Assembly: GCA_025925185.1 (NCBI GenBank)
Contig: JAICLV010000035.1
Coordinates: forward strand, 1 to 17,732
Length of the DNA: 17,732 bases
Direction: 5' to 3'
DNA from: Acidothermaceae bacterium
Lineage (GTDB): Bacteria; Actinomycetota; Actinomycetes; Acidothermales; Acidothermaceae
In this document: positions 7,258 through 15,421 of the stretch, piece after piece
Numbering within the stretch: position 1 is the stretch's first letter
Layout: the number at the start of each line of letters is the position of its first letter
Translations under genes and position numbers: made by a program
Notes under the pieces: model-generated
What the model was told of the DNA's origin: nothing
The model's database searches: none
Seen by the model: only the letters and a program-made list of their open reading frames with translations

Positions 7258-8454
7258 CTACCGCGTGATGGCGTCGTCGCGCAACGCGCGCCGGTCTTCC
7301 GCGCGGAAGACCTCGGAGCCGTCGATCCAGGTGCGTCGCGGGTGCAGGTCGTCGCTCCACCACACGATGTCGGCGCGCGCGCCGGCCGCCAACCGACCGA
7401 GGTCCGGTCGTTCCAGAACATCGGCCGGCACGGTCGACGCGGCTGACAACACCTCGGCCACGCTTCGGCCGATCCCGGCTAGGTTTCGCACCGCCTGGTC
7501 AAGAAAAATCGCCGCGCCAGCAATGGTGCCGTCGAGGTTGCGGGCCAACGGCTCGTCAGGTGACACCTGGATCTGCTGACCGCCAAGCTCGTAGATGCCG
7601 GGTGGCATCCCGGCCGGCGCTACCGCGTCGGTCACCAGCGCGACCCGGCCCGGCGCCGCGTTCAACACGATCGCGCACGCCTCCGCCGACACGTGCCGGA
7701 AGTCGGCGATGAGCCCGATCGTCATCGCCGACTCGTAGAGCGCTTGGCCCGAGACCCCGGGCTCGCGATGGCTAAAACCCCGGTGGGCGTTGAAAATGTG
7801 GGTCACCATGCGCGCGCCGGCGACAACCGCGTCGTGCACCTGCGCGCCGGTGGCGTCGGAATGGCCGACCGAGACGACGATGCCGGCCGCGCTGAGTCGC
7901 CGAATCGCCTCGAGCGCACCTGGCAGTTCCGGAGCCAACGTCAGCATGGTGATTTGCTCGCGCACCCCCGGGTCGTCGATCAGCGCGTCCAGGTTCGCCG
8001 CGGTCGGCGCCACCATGAACGCCACATCGTGCACGCCGCGCCGTTCCGGCGAGATGAACGGACCCTCGATGTGCACGCCGACCGGGTGCGCGCCGCCCGC
8101 CGCCTCCAGCCGCGGCCGCACGGCCGCGAATCGGCGCAATCCCGCGACCATCGCGTCGATCGGGTTTGTGATGAACGTCGGCTGGAACGCGGTCACGCCG
8201 AAGCCCGGCAACGCGCCGCACACGGTCTCCCACTCGTCGTCGGTGGCCTGCACGAAGTCGACGCCGAAGCAGCCGTTGATCTGGACGTCGATGAGGCCCG
8301 GCGACAGGAGGCCGCTCTCCAACGCGACGTGGTCGGCGGCCGGGGCAGGGCGTCCCTCCAACACGTCGAGGATCACGCCGCCCTCCACCACCAGCGCGCC
8401 CGGGCCGCGCAGGGCGCCCTCGACCAGCAGCCGCGGTGCGGAGATGATGGCCAC
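7258..8454 (-). CDS. nagA: N-acetylglucosamine-6-phosphate deacetylase
   Basis: NagA hydrolyses GlcNAc-6-P to GlcN-6-P and acetate in the cytoplasm and also feeds cell-wall recycling. The 398-aa amidohydrolase has PGLIDVQINGCFG (52-64) and the metal-binding Glu in HIEGPF (E130). It also has His in VGHSDAT (H198), His in THIFNAH (H219), and the catalytic Asp in LVTDAV (D276), so the full catalytic set is present. The GTG start has an AGGGGA site. It diverges from murQ across a region with two dre sites and converges with the SIS-protein gene, whose substrate it would make. Confidence 0.94.
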   Translation of the reverse strand: MAIISAPRLLVEGALRGPGALVVEGGVILDVLEGRPAPAADHVALESGLLSPGLIDVQINGCFGVDFVQATDDEWETVCGALPGFGVTAFQPTFITNPIDAMVAGLRRFAAVRPRLEAAGGAHPVGVHIEGPFISPERRGVHDVAFMVAPTAANLDALIDDPGVREQITMLTLAPELPGALEAIRRLSAAGIVVSVGHSDATGAQVHDAVVAGARMVTHIFNAHRGFSHREPGVSGQALYESAMTIGLIADFRHVSAEACAIVLNAAPGRVALVTDAVAPAGMPPGIYELGGQQIQVSPDEPLARNLDGTIAGAAIFLDQAVRNLAGIGRSVAEVLSAASTVPADVLERPDLGRLAAGARADIVWWSDDLHPRRTWIDGSEVFRAEDRRALRDDAITR

Positions 8455-8497
8455 GCGATGTCCCCTGACTTGTTGGCTGCCTGACTCCGAGGCCGAT

Positions 8498-8513
8498 TGT
8501 GGACTAGACCAAT
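8498..8513. promoter_or_regulatory. dre operator, nagA side of nagA/murQ gap
   Basis: TGTGGACTAGACCAAT contains TGGACTAGACCA (8500-8511), which differs from the perfect dre by one base. Its left edge is about 44 bp before the nagA GTG. Confidence 0.82.
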
Positions 8514-8537
8514 CGCGGTGTCTACCCCGGATGCCTG

Positions 8538-8553
8538 ATTGGTCCAGACCAAA
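8538..8553. promoter_or_regulatory. dre operator, murQ side of nagA/murQ gap
   Basis: ATTGGTCCAGACCAAA contains TGGTCCAGACCA (8540-8551), one base from the perfect palindrome. Its centre is 40 bp from that of the nagA-side site, and it ends 30 bp before the murQ GTG. Confidence 0.84.
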
Positions 8554-8583
8554 TCCAAGACGTTATCGAGGAGCGACCTACCG

Positions 8584-9507
8584 GTGTCCGACGCGGATCC
8601 CACGTCACTCGACGCCCTACCGACCGAGGCCGTGCGCACCGGGCTCGCCGATCTCGACACCTGGCCGACGCCGCGCCTTGTCGAGCTCTTCATCGCCGAC
8701 CACGACGCCGTCACCCGCGCGCTCGCCACCGTGGCGGCGCAGCTCAGCGCCGCCGCCGACCTCGTCGCGGGCCAACTCACGCGAGGGGGTCGGCTGATCT
8801 ACGCCGGCGCTGGCACCGGGGGCCGGCTCGCCGCGCTCGACGCCGCCGAGATCGGCCCGAGCTACGGGCTTTCGGGCCGTGTGGTGGCCGCCTTCGCCGG
8901 TGGCGTCGACGCGATGACGCAGGGCCGTGAGTTCTACGAGGACGACGCCGCGCAGGGCGCGGCAGAGGTGCGCGCGCTCGGGTCGTCCCAGGTCGATGTC
9001 GTGGTCGGGGTGAGCGCGAGCGGGCGCACGCCCTACGTGATCGGCGCGCTCGAGGCGGCGCGAACCGCGGGCACGCCGACCGTCGCCCTCACCTGCGTCA
9101 CCGGCTCCCCGCTCGCCGGCCTCGCGGACCTCGCTGTGGAGATCGACACCGGCGCGGAGATCATCAGCGGCTCGACCCGGCTGAAGGCGGGTGACGCGCA
9201 AAAGGCCGCCCTCAACACGCTCTCGACGATCGCGATGGTCCGGCTCGGCCGCACCTACGGCAACTTGATGGTCGACGTTGTCGCCGACAACGCCAAGCTG
9301 CGCCGTCGGGCGCTGCGCGCCGTCGTCCAAGCGACCGACGCGAGCGACACGGACGCCGCACGCGCGCTTGACGCCGCCGGTGGCGATGCCAAGACCGCGA
9401 TCGTGGCGTTGCTTGCCAATGTGCGCGCCGATCGGGCGCGCGAGTTACTGGTCGCCGCAGACGGCCGAATTAGGGTCGCGTTAGGTCTTGCCGACACCCC
9501 GGATTGA
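8584..9507 (+). CDS. murQ: N-acetylmuramic acid 6-phosphate etherase
   Basis: MurQ removes the D-lactyl group from MurNAc-6-P, giving GlcNAc-6-P, the NagA substrate. I chose the GTG at 8584, preceded by GAGGAG, which gives 307 aa, close to the usual 300. The SIS fold shows RLIYAGAGTGGRLAALDAAE (70-89), FAGGVDAM and FYEDD, GVSASGRTPYVIGAL, IISGSTRLKAGDAQKAALN and YGNLMVDV. E89 aligns with the catalytic Glu of E. coli MurQ (E83). Two positions are unusual: the SIS Ser in GAGTSGRL is Gly here, and the usual ECPPTF is EIGPSY. The dre at 8538-8553 places it under DasR control. The next gene starts 56 nt downstream and may be co-transcribed. Confidence 0.87.
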   Translation: MSDADPTSLDALPTEAVRTGLADLDTWPTPRLVELFIADHDAVTRALATVAAQLSAAADLVAGQLTRGGRLIYAGAGTGGRLAALDAAEIGPSYGLSGRVVAAFAGGVDAMTQGREFYEDDAAQGAAEVRALGSSQVDVVVGVSASGRTPYVIGALEAARTAGTPTVALTCVTGSPLAGLADLAVEIDTGAEIISGSTRLKAGDAQKAALNTLSTIAMVRLGRTYGNLMVDVVADNAKLRRRALRAVVQATDASDTDAARALDAAGGDAKTAIVALLANVRADRARELLVAADGRIRVALGLADTPD

Positions 9508-9563
9508 TGGCACGCTCCGTACTGCACCCGTTAATCCGCTCGCCCGCCCCAGGAGCGCCTCAC

Positions 9564-10655
<1,092 letters not shown>

Positions 10656-10685
10656 CCCGGTCTATCGCGAAGACTTCACGCGCCG

Positions 10686-12185
10686 GTGCCAGACCTGGCC
10701 GACCTCGTCCGTCGGCACACCGACCTCGGCGAGGGCGAGCTTGATTGGCTCCACCTGCTTGTCGGCGAATGGCAGCTCCTCGCGGATCTGTCGTTCGCCG
10801 ACTTGCTGTTGTGGGTGCGCGCGACCAAGCCCGGCCCCGAGGGCTTCGTCGCGGTCGCCCAAATCCGCCCGGTGACGTCGCAGACGGCCTACGTCGAAGA
10901 CAAGGTCGGCCAGCTCATCCCGGACGGGAAGCGGGCGTTGGTCGACCGTGCGTGGCACGAGGGGCGCATCGCCCGCGAGGGCGACCCCGAGTGGGGTGAG
11001 GGAATCCCGGTGCGCGAGGAGACCATCCCGGTGCGCTTCGACGACCGGGTCATCGCGGTCGTGGCCCGCCACACGAATCTGGCGACCGCGCGCACGCCCA
11101 GCCGCCTCGAGCTGACCTACCTGGCGAGCGCCACCGATCTCGCGAAGATGGTCGCCGAGGGCCGCTTCCCGTTTCCCGGCGGCGCCGCCGACTCCGACGC
11201 CTCACCGCGTGCGGGCGACGGCCTGCTCCGTCTCGACGCCGACGGTCGGGTCGCCTACGCCAGCCCGAACGCGGTTTCCGCGTATCGGCGGCTTGGACTC
11301 GCCGGCGACGTCGTCGGCGTCCATCTCGGAGAGACGACCGCGCGGCTGGCGCCCCCCGAAGGCTTGGTCGACGAGCCGATCTCGTGGTTGGTCAGCGGCC
11401 TTTCTGGCCGCGAGGCCGAGGTGGAGGTGGAGGCTCGCGGGGTCGTGGTTCGGCTACGGTCGATCCCGTTGCTGCCCGGCGGAGAACGCGTCGGCACGTT
11501 GGTGTTGCTCCGCGACGTCACCGAATTGCGGCGGCGGGAGCGCGCGCTGCTGAGCAAGGACGCCACGATCCGCGAGATCCACCACCGGGTGAAGAACAAC
11601 CTGCAAACGGTCGCCGCGCTCCTGCGGCTGCAGGCGCGGCGGCTCGACGTACCCGAGGGCCGCGCGGCGTTGGAGGAGGCGGTGCGGAGGGTGCGCGCGA
11701 TCGCCGTCGTGCACGACACGCTCGCGCAAACCGCCGACGGACCGGTCGACTTCGACGAGATCGCCGATGGGCTGATCGCGATGGTCGCCGATCTGGCGGG
11801 GGCCGAGTTGTCGCCCGACACGGTGGTGCCGCAGCGCGTGGGTTCGTTCGGTCAGCTGCCCTCGACGATCGCGACCCCGCTGTCGCTGGTGCTCACCGAG
11901 TTGCTGCAAAACGCGCTTGAGCACGGCCTGCGTGGCCGTGACGGGCGGGTCGAGGTGGTGGTCCGCCGACACGATGGCGTCGAACCGCAGGAAATCGAGA
12001 TCGAGGTCGCCGACGACGGCGCGGGGCTGCCCGCCGGCTTCTCACTGGCAGACTCGCCCCGACTCGGCTTGCAGATCGTGCGGACGCTGGTGGAAGGGGA
12101 CCTGCGGGGGCGGATCGAGCTGCGAGCCCGTTTGGACGGCGGAACCTCCGCGGTGTTGCGGATCCCGGTGCCGGGCGCGGACTAG
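10686..12185 (+). CDS. pdtaS: PdtaS-type sensor histidine kinase
   Basis: This is a 499-aa soluble histidine kinase with no membrane segment. Mycobacterial PdtaS signals to the antiterminator response regulator PdtaR. The N-terminal GAF-like domain begins LADLVRRHTDLG and contains LHLLVGEWQLLADLSFADLL. A PAS-like domain covers about 175-285 (SPRAGDGLLRLDADGRVAYA). The HisKA_2 box EIHHRVKNNLQTVAALLRLQ places the phospho-accepting His at 299 or 300. The HATPase domain has an N-box LTELLQNALEHGL, DDGAGLP and LGLQIVRTLV. The start is GTG, 30 nt after the msiK stop, with little Shine-Dalgarno; its N-terminus aligns with the mycobacterial protein. No pdtaR is seen in the window. Confidence 0.92.
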   Translation: MPDLADLVRRHTDLGEGELDWLHLLVGEWQLLADLSFADLLLWVRATKPGPEGFVAVAQIRPVTSQTAYVEDKVGQLIPDGKRALVDRAWHEGRIAREGDPEWGEGIPVREETIPVRFDDRVIAVVARHTNLATARTPSRLELTYLASATDLAKMVAEGRFPFPGGAADSDASPRAGDGLLRLDADGRVAYASPNAVSAYRRLGLAGDVVGVHLGETTARLAPPEGLVDEPISWLVSGLSGREAEVEVEARGVVVRLRSIPLLPGGERVGTLVLLRDVTELRRRERALLSKDATIREIHHRVKNNLQTVAALLRLQARRLDVPEGRAALEEAVRRVRAIAVVHDTLAQTADGPVDFDEIADGLIAMVADLAGAELSPDTVVPQRVGSFGQLPSTIATPLSLVLTELLQNALEHGLRGRDGRVEVVVRRHDGVEPQEIEIEVADDGAGLPAGFSLADSPRLGLQIVRTLVEGDLRGRIELRARLDGGTSAVLRIPVPGAD

Positions 12186-12219
12186 ACGGGCGCGGACTAG
12201 GCAGGTGCCGACTAGACGG
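12175..12219. repeat. Three tandem 15-bp repeats across the convergent pdtaS/whiB1 stops
   Basis: The units are GCGCGGACTAGACGG (12175-12189), GCGCGGACTAGGCAG (12190-12204) and GTGCCGACTAGACGG (12205-12219). Each carries ACTAG. Because 15 is a multiple of three, each unit adds an in-frame TAG to pdtaS (12183, 12198, 12213) and, read on the other strand, an in-frame TAG to whiB1. Confidence 0.9.
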
Positions 12220-12463
12220 TTTGCGGACGCAGCCGGGCGCCGCGCCGCTTGAGCGCGCGCCGCTCGTCTTCAGACAGGCCGCCCCACACGCCGGAATCCT
12301 GGCCGGTCTCGAGGGCCCACGTGATACACGCGTCAGCCACCTCACACCGGCGGCAGACAGCCTTGGCCTGCTCGATTTGAAGAAGGGCTGGACCTGTGTT
12401 GCCGATCGGGAAGAACAGCTCGGGATCTTCGTCTCGGCAAGCAGCGCGGTGGCGCCAGTCCAT
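12212..12463 (-). CDS. whiB1: WhiB1-type iron-sulfur transcriptional regulator
   Basis: WhiB1 is a 4Fe-4S Wbl protein that binds DNA and RNA polymerase sigma factor and, in mycobacteria, responds to nitric oxide. The 83-aa product begins MDWRHRAACRDEDPELFFP. It has the cluster ligands C9, C37, C40 and C46, the turn motif GVWGG, and a basic C-terminal DNA-binding tail LSEDERRALKRRGAR. The ATG at 12463 was chosen because it gives the WhiB1 start; GAGGAG is 10 nt upstream. The open frame extends to 12586 but that part is unlike WhiB proteins. Convergent placement with pdtaS matches the mycobacterial order Rv3219/Rv3220c. A CRP-like palindrome lies upstream. Confidence 0.93.
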   Translation of the reverse strand: MDWRHRAACRDEDPELFFPIGNTGPALLQIEQAKAVCRRCEVADACITWALETGQDSGVWGGLSEDERRALKRRGARLRPQTV

Positions 12464-12607
12464 CGTGGTCCATCTCCTCGTGCGGTCGGCGGGGTCGATC
12501 CCCGCTCCTGTCTGCTGTGCGGTCCGTGCAGGTTCTGCTCTTCGGGCCATCGGGGAGCAAGCGTGCCCCTCAGGTCGCCGATTCACTCGTCTTCGGCGGC
12601 GTTATCT

Positions 12608-12623
12608 TGTGAACCGATTCACG
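12608..12623 (-). promoter_or_regulatory. CRP-like (cAMP receptor protein) site upstream of whiB1
   Basis: Read on the minus strand CGTGAATCGGTTCACA fits TGTGA-N6-TCACA at 9 of 10 defined positions. The central 14 bp are a palindrome with one mismatched pair. Mycobacterial whiB1 is a known target of the CRP homologue Rv3676, which supports the call. A copy of the left arm, GTGAATCGG, recurs on the same strand at 12578-12586, 36 bp nearer the gene. The -10 could not be placed. Confidence 0.6.
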
Positions 12624-12706
12624 AACCGCGCCGAACGAGTCGGCCCGTGACCGCAGCCCCGGACTTCGTCAGCTAATCGGCGGATCGTGACGCCGCCCAC
12701 AAAAAT

Positions 12707-12753
12707 CGCGAGCCGCGACCATGATCGGCAGTGTGATCATGACACGTCTCGCG
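12707..12753. repeat. Nested inverted repeat with TGATCA core
   Basis: CATGATC (12720-12726) pairs with GATCATG (12735-12741), and the outer CGCGAG (12707-12712) pairs with CTCGCG (12748-12753). It shares the TGATCA core with the inverted element at 555-652. It may be a REP-like intergenic repeat, a regulator site or part of a terminator for the upstream minus-strand gene; sequence alone does not decide. Confidence 0.5.
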
Positions 12754-12908
12754 TTGCCGCGCCTTGACTTAATCAGCCTCCCGCGCGTCCCGCAAGAGCG
12801 GACGGCCGAGAATTTGCTGATATGTCGCTGTGGGATCGCACACACGACAACCCGAGCGACCGGATCGTGTCTACTCGGTGTCGTATGACTGTTTTCGGCT
12901 GTCGAGAC

Positions 12909-13892
12909 TCAGCAGATTACCGCAAGCGCCTCCGGCACGCTCGCCAGGGTCGCCGTGAGGCACTCGCCGAGGTAGTCGCCGTCGACCTGCACTGCGATCG
13001 GGCGGCGGGACCGAAACTTCAGCCGCTCGTCATCGTGCCGGGAGACGACGCTGCGACCGTGCACTCGCCTGCCGGTGAGCAGCCGTCGCATGATCGCAGC
13101 AGTGCGGACGGCGCGCAGGCTGCGGAGAGCGAACATGTCCAGCCCGCTGTCGAACGACGCCTCCGGGGTGGGCTCCAGGGGCCGATCTCCGTAGTACGTC
13201 CAGGGGGTGGTGTTCGTGATCACCGTCAAAAACAGCGGCGATCTGGACGACGTGACGTCCTCGGCCACATCGCTTTGTTCGAACCCGAGCGGTTCGCGCA
13301 TGAGCGCGGGGTGGTGGCGGTCGGTGTGGACAAACTGGGCGAGCGTCGTGCGTAGGTAGAGACGGGGCGTGGCGCGCGCGCCAGCCGCCCGCTGGCGCTC
13401 GACCTCGCGCACCACCTCAGCATCGAGTCCGAGCCCGACGCAGAAGGTGAACCAGCGGCGCAGCGAGCGCACGTCGCCGCCGTTGATGATGTCCGTCTCG
13501 AGCAGTCCCAGGCCGATCCGTCGCTCGCGCCCGGCGCGCAACCGCTCGATCACCGCTCCGGTCGCCTCAATCGGCTCCGTGGGCAGCGCCAGCGCTCGCG
13601 CGAAGACGTTGGCGTTGCCGCCGGGGACGACCGCGAGACGCGGGACGTCGGCGCCGGGACCTGCTCGCAGCAGGCCGTTGACCACCTCGTTGACCGTGCC
13701 GTCGCCGCCGACCGCGACGACCAGGTCAAAGCCATCCGCGCGCGCCTGCGCGGCGAGGTCGGCGGCATGGCCGCGGGCGGTGGTCTCCACGACGTCGATC
13801 TTCAACTCGCTGCCCAGCGCGCGGACGATGACGTCGCGCGTGCGGGGGCTCATGGAGGTGGCGTTGGGGTTCGTGACCGCCAACGCTCGCAT
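12909..13892 (-). CDS. Diacylglycerol/lipid kinase family protein (DAGK catalytic domain)
   Basis: This is a 327-aa cytoplasmic lipid kinase-like protein of the DgkB/YegS/BmrU family. The nucleotide-binding motif is VVAVGGDGTVNEVVNGLL (GGDGT at 62-66), followed by VVPGGNANVFARAL (88-101). The C-terminal beta-sandwich contains FFCV-like WFTFCVGLGLDAEVV and PIAVQVDGDYLGE, the latter matching the usual QxDGE region with D in place of E. The substrate (diacylglycerol, sphingoid base or another lipid) cannot be told. The ATG lies exactly six bases after a TACCCT -10, so the transcript is probably leaderless. It diverges from the small membrane-protein gene. Confidence 0.85.
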   Translation of the reverse strand: MRALAVTNPNATSMSPRTRDVIVRALGSELKIDVVETTARGHAADLAAQARADGFDLVVAVGGDGTVNEVVNGLLRAGPGADVPRLAVVPGGNANVFARALALPTEPIEATGAVIERLRAGRERRIGLGLLETDIINGGDVRSLRRWFTFCVGLGLDAEVVREVERQRAAGARATPRLYLRTTLAQFVHTDRHHPALMREPLGFEQSDVAEDVTSSRSPLFLTVITNTTPWTYYGDRPLEPTPEASFDSGLDMFALRSLRAVRTAAIMRRLLTGRRVHGRSVVSRHDDERLKFRSRRPIAVQVDGDYLGECLTATLASVPEALAVIC

Positions 13893-13898
13893 CTACAG

Positions 13899-13904
13899 AG
13901 GGTA
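13899..13904 (-). promoter_or_regulatory. -10 box of a leaderless promoter for the lipid-kinase gene
   Basis: Minus-strand TACCCT, then CTGTAG, then the ATG at 13892. A TANNNT hexamer six bases from the start codon puts transcription start at the A of ATG. There is no Shine-Dalgarno. Confidence 0.6.
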
Positions 13905-13943
13905 CGCCTGCGCGATCACCACAGGCGGCGCCGCCCTTCCGAT

Positions 13944-13949
13944 TACGCT
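13944..13949 (+). promoter_or_regulatory. -10 box of a leaderless promoter for the small membrane-protein gene
   Basis: TACGCT, then TGCCGC, then the GTG at 13956, the same six-base geometry as the divergent neighbour. The two -10 boxes are 39 bp apart, so any -35 regions and polymerase footprints must overlap. Confidence 0.6.
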
Positions 13950-13955
13950 TGCCGC

Positions 13956-14513
13956 GTGGCACACAACGCTCGTTCCGCCCCGCCTCCCGCCTCGGCGTCG
14001 AGGGGGGCTGCGCCGAGCCCAGCGCCGGACGCCGCGTCCGGCCGTGCGCGCTGGCCGCTGGCGATCGCGTCGGTCGTGGTCGCGGTCGAGGCGGCGGCGT
14101 TCGCGTCGTCCGGTGTCGTCACGGTGGGGCTAGTCGCGGCGGGCCATCACGCGCACGACGTCATGGACGCGTGGATGGTCGTGATCCTCGCGGGCATCGC
14201 CGCGGTCGCGCTGGGATGGGTCGCACGCGGGTTGGCACGCCGTCGGCGTTGGGCGCGTTCACCCGCCGTGCTTGTGCAGTTGCTGGCGCTGCCGGTGTCG
14301 TACAACGCCTTGGGCAACGGGGCGTGGTGGCTCGCGGTTCCGCTGTTGGCATGTGCCGTGGCGGGTCTCGTCGGGCTTTTCGCGCCGTCGACCACCGCGG
14401 CGCTCGGCGACGCCGTCGCGAACACGGCGCGGGGTGGGTCCCGTGGGCCGGCAGGGCCGGCAGGGCCGCCGCGGCGGGGTCACTCGTCTACGAGCAAGCC
14501 CTCGCGCAGTTGA
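13956..14513 (+). CDS. Small integral membrane protein, unknown function
   Basis: This 185-aa product has a disordered Ala/Pro-rich N-terminus (1-30) and about four hydrophobic segments: WPLAIASVVVAVEAAAFAS, AWMVVILAGIAAVALGWVA, AVLVQLLALPVSYNALG and WWLAVPLLACAVAGLVGLF. It ends in a Gly/Pro/Ser-rich tail with GPAGPAGPP, encoded by a 9-bp triplication. I do not recognise a named family. The GTG start is set by the leaderless promoter. Its last 34 bases overlap the 3' end of sigF on the other strand, so the C-terminal tail may be weakly constrained or the two convergent transcripts may interfere. Confidence 0.7.
   Translation: MAHNARSAPPPASASRGAAPSPAPDAASGRARWPLAIASVVVAVEAAAFASSGVVTVGLVAAGHHAHDVMDAWMVVILAGIAAVALGWVARGLARRRRWARSPAVLVQLLALPVSYNALGNGAWWLAVPLLACAVAGLVGLFAPSTTAALGDAVANTARGGSRGPAGPAGPPRRGHSSTSKPSRS
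14445..14471 (+). repeat. Three 9-bp in-frame repeats (GGGCCGGCA type)
   Basis: GGGCCGGCA occurs at 14445-14453 and 14454-14462, with a diverged copy GGGCCGCCG at 14463-14471. It encodes the GPAGPAGPP tail of the membrane protein and lies just before the convergent sigF stop. Confidence 0.8.
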
Positions 14514-15421
14514 GCAAGCGTTCGGGCGAGCAATCGAGAGACGTGCATTTGCGAAATGCCCAGCTCGGCGGCGATCTGCGACTGCGTCATGTTGCCGAAG
14601 AAGCGCAGCAGCAGAATGCGCTTCTCCCTCGGTGGCAATCGATCAAGGAGCGGCTTGAGCGACTCGCGGTACTCGACTCCTTCGAGCGACTCGTCGACGA
14701 CGCCGAGGGTGTCGGCGACCGCGAGCGCGTCGGAGTCGCCGCTTTCCGGAGTGTCGAGGGAGACCGTGGAGTAGGCGTTCGCGGACTCCAAGCCCTCCAG
14801 CACGTCCTCCTCGCTCATCTCTAGGAAGGTCGCGAGTTCGGCGACCGTCGGGGACCGGCCGTTGCGTTGCGCGAGTTCGCTGGTCGCCTTGGCGAGCGCC
14901 AGCTTCAACTCCTGCAGGCGGCGCGGAACCCGGATCGCCCAGCCCTTGTCGCGGAAATGCCGCTTGATCTCGCCGACGATCGTCGGCGTCGCGTACGTCG
15001 AGAACTCGACGCCTCGCTCGAGGTCGAACCGGTCGACCGACTTGATCAAGCCGATGGTCGCCACCTGGACGAGGTCATCGTGCAGCTCGCCACGATTGCG
15101 GAACCGCCGCGCGAGATATTCGACGAGTGGCAGGTGCGTCTCCACGAGCTCGTCGCGGATCGCCTGCCGCTCAGGAGAGCCCTCGGGCAGCGCGACCATG
15201 TCGGCGAACAGCTGCCTTGCCCGGGCACGGTCGCTGACCGCGTCGTCGGGCCGCGGGCCGCTCTCGGCTTCGCTCAGGTCGGTCGTCTCCGCCGTCGCCT
15301 GCCCCGGCTGGGTGTCGTCGGGCTGGGCGTGATCCGGCCGCCCCGGCTCGTCGCGCGGAGCTTGCGTGCTGGGCGTGGTGCGCAACTCGTCGTCGGCGTG
15401 CGCCTGCGGCTGGCCACTCAC
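14480..15421 (-). CDS. sigF: SigF/SigB-family alternative sigma factor
   Basis: This is a 313-aa stress/development sigma factor of the SigB/SigF/SigG group. Region 2 spans about residues 93-165, with HDDLVQVATIGLIKSVDRFD (core binding) and GVEFSTYATPTIVGEIKRHF (-10 recognition). Region 3 includes RNGRSPTVAELATFLEMSEE. Region 4 at the C-terminus has LPPREKRILLLRFFGNMTQ and a helix-turn-helix IAAELGISQMHVSRLLART. The first 85 residues are an acidic, Pro/Gln/Thr-rich extension of low complexity. The GTG at 15421 shares GTGA with the rsbW stop and has GGAG seven bases upstream. Its immediate upstream partner is its likely antagonist. I see no clear SigF-type promoter ahead of the pair. Confidence 0.92.
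   Translation of the reverse strand: MSGQPQAHADDELRTTPSTQAPRDEPGRPDHAQPDDTQPGQATAETTDLSEAESGPRPDDAVSDRARARQLFADMVALPEGSPERQAIRDELVETHLPLVEYLARRFRNRGELHDDLVQVATIGLIKSVDRFDLERGVEFSTYATPTIVGEIKRHFRDKGWAIRVPRRLQELKLALAKATSELAQRNGRSPTVAELATFLEMSEEDVLEGLESANAYSTVSLDTPESGDSDALAVADTLGVVDESLEGVEYRESLKPLLDRLPPREKRILLLRFFGNMTQSQIAAELGISQMHVSRLLARTLAQLREGLLVDE

Larger units (their letters stand above)
12464..12908. other. Non-coding region upstream of whiB1
   Basis: This 445-bp stretch separates whiB1 from the end of the upstream lipid-kinase gene. It contains the whiB1 leader, the CRP-like site at 12608-12623 with a second half-site at 12578-12586, and an inverted repeat at 12707-12753. Nothing else in it looks like a gene. 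Confidence 0.7.

Noticed and set aside
12464..12586. N-terminal extension of WhiB1 (41 residues)
   Set aside because: The WhiB1 family starts at MDWRH, and GAGGAG lies before that ATG; the extension overlaps promoter elements.
12822..13355. Plus-strand open frame overlapping the lipid-kinase gene
   Set aside because: Mostly antisense to a DAGK-domain gene, no ribosome site and no recognisable domain.
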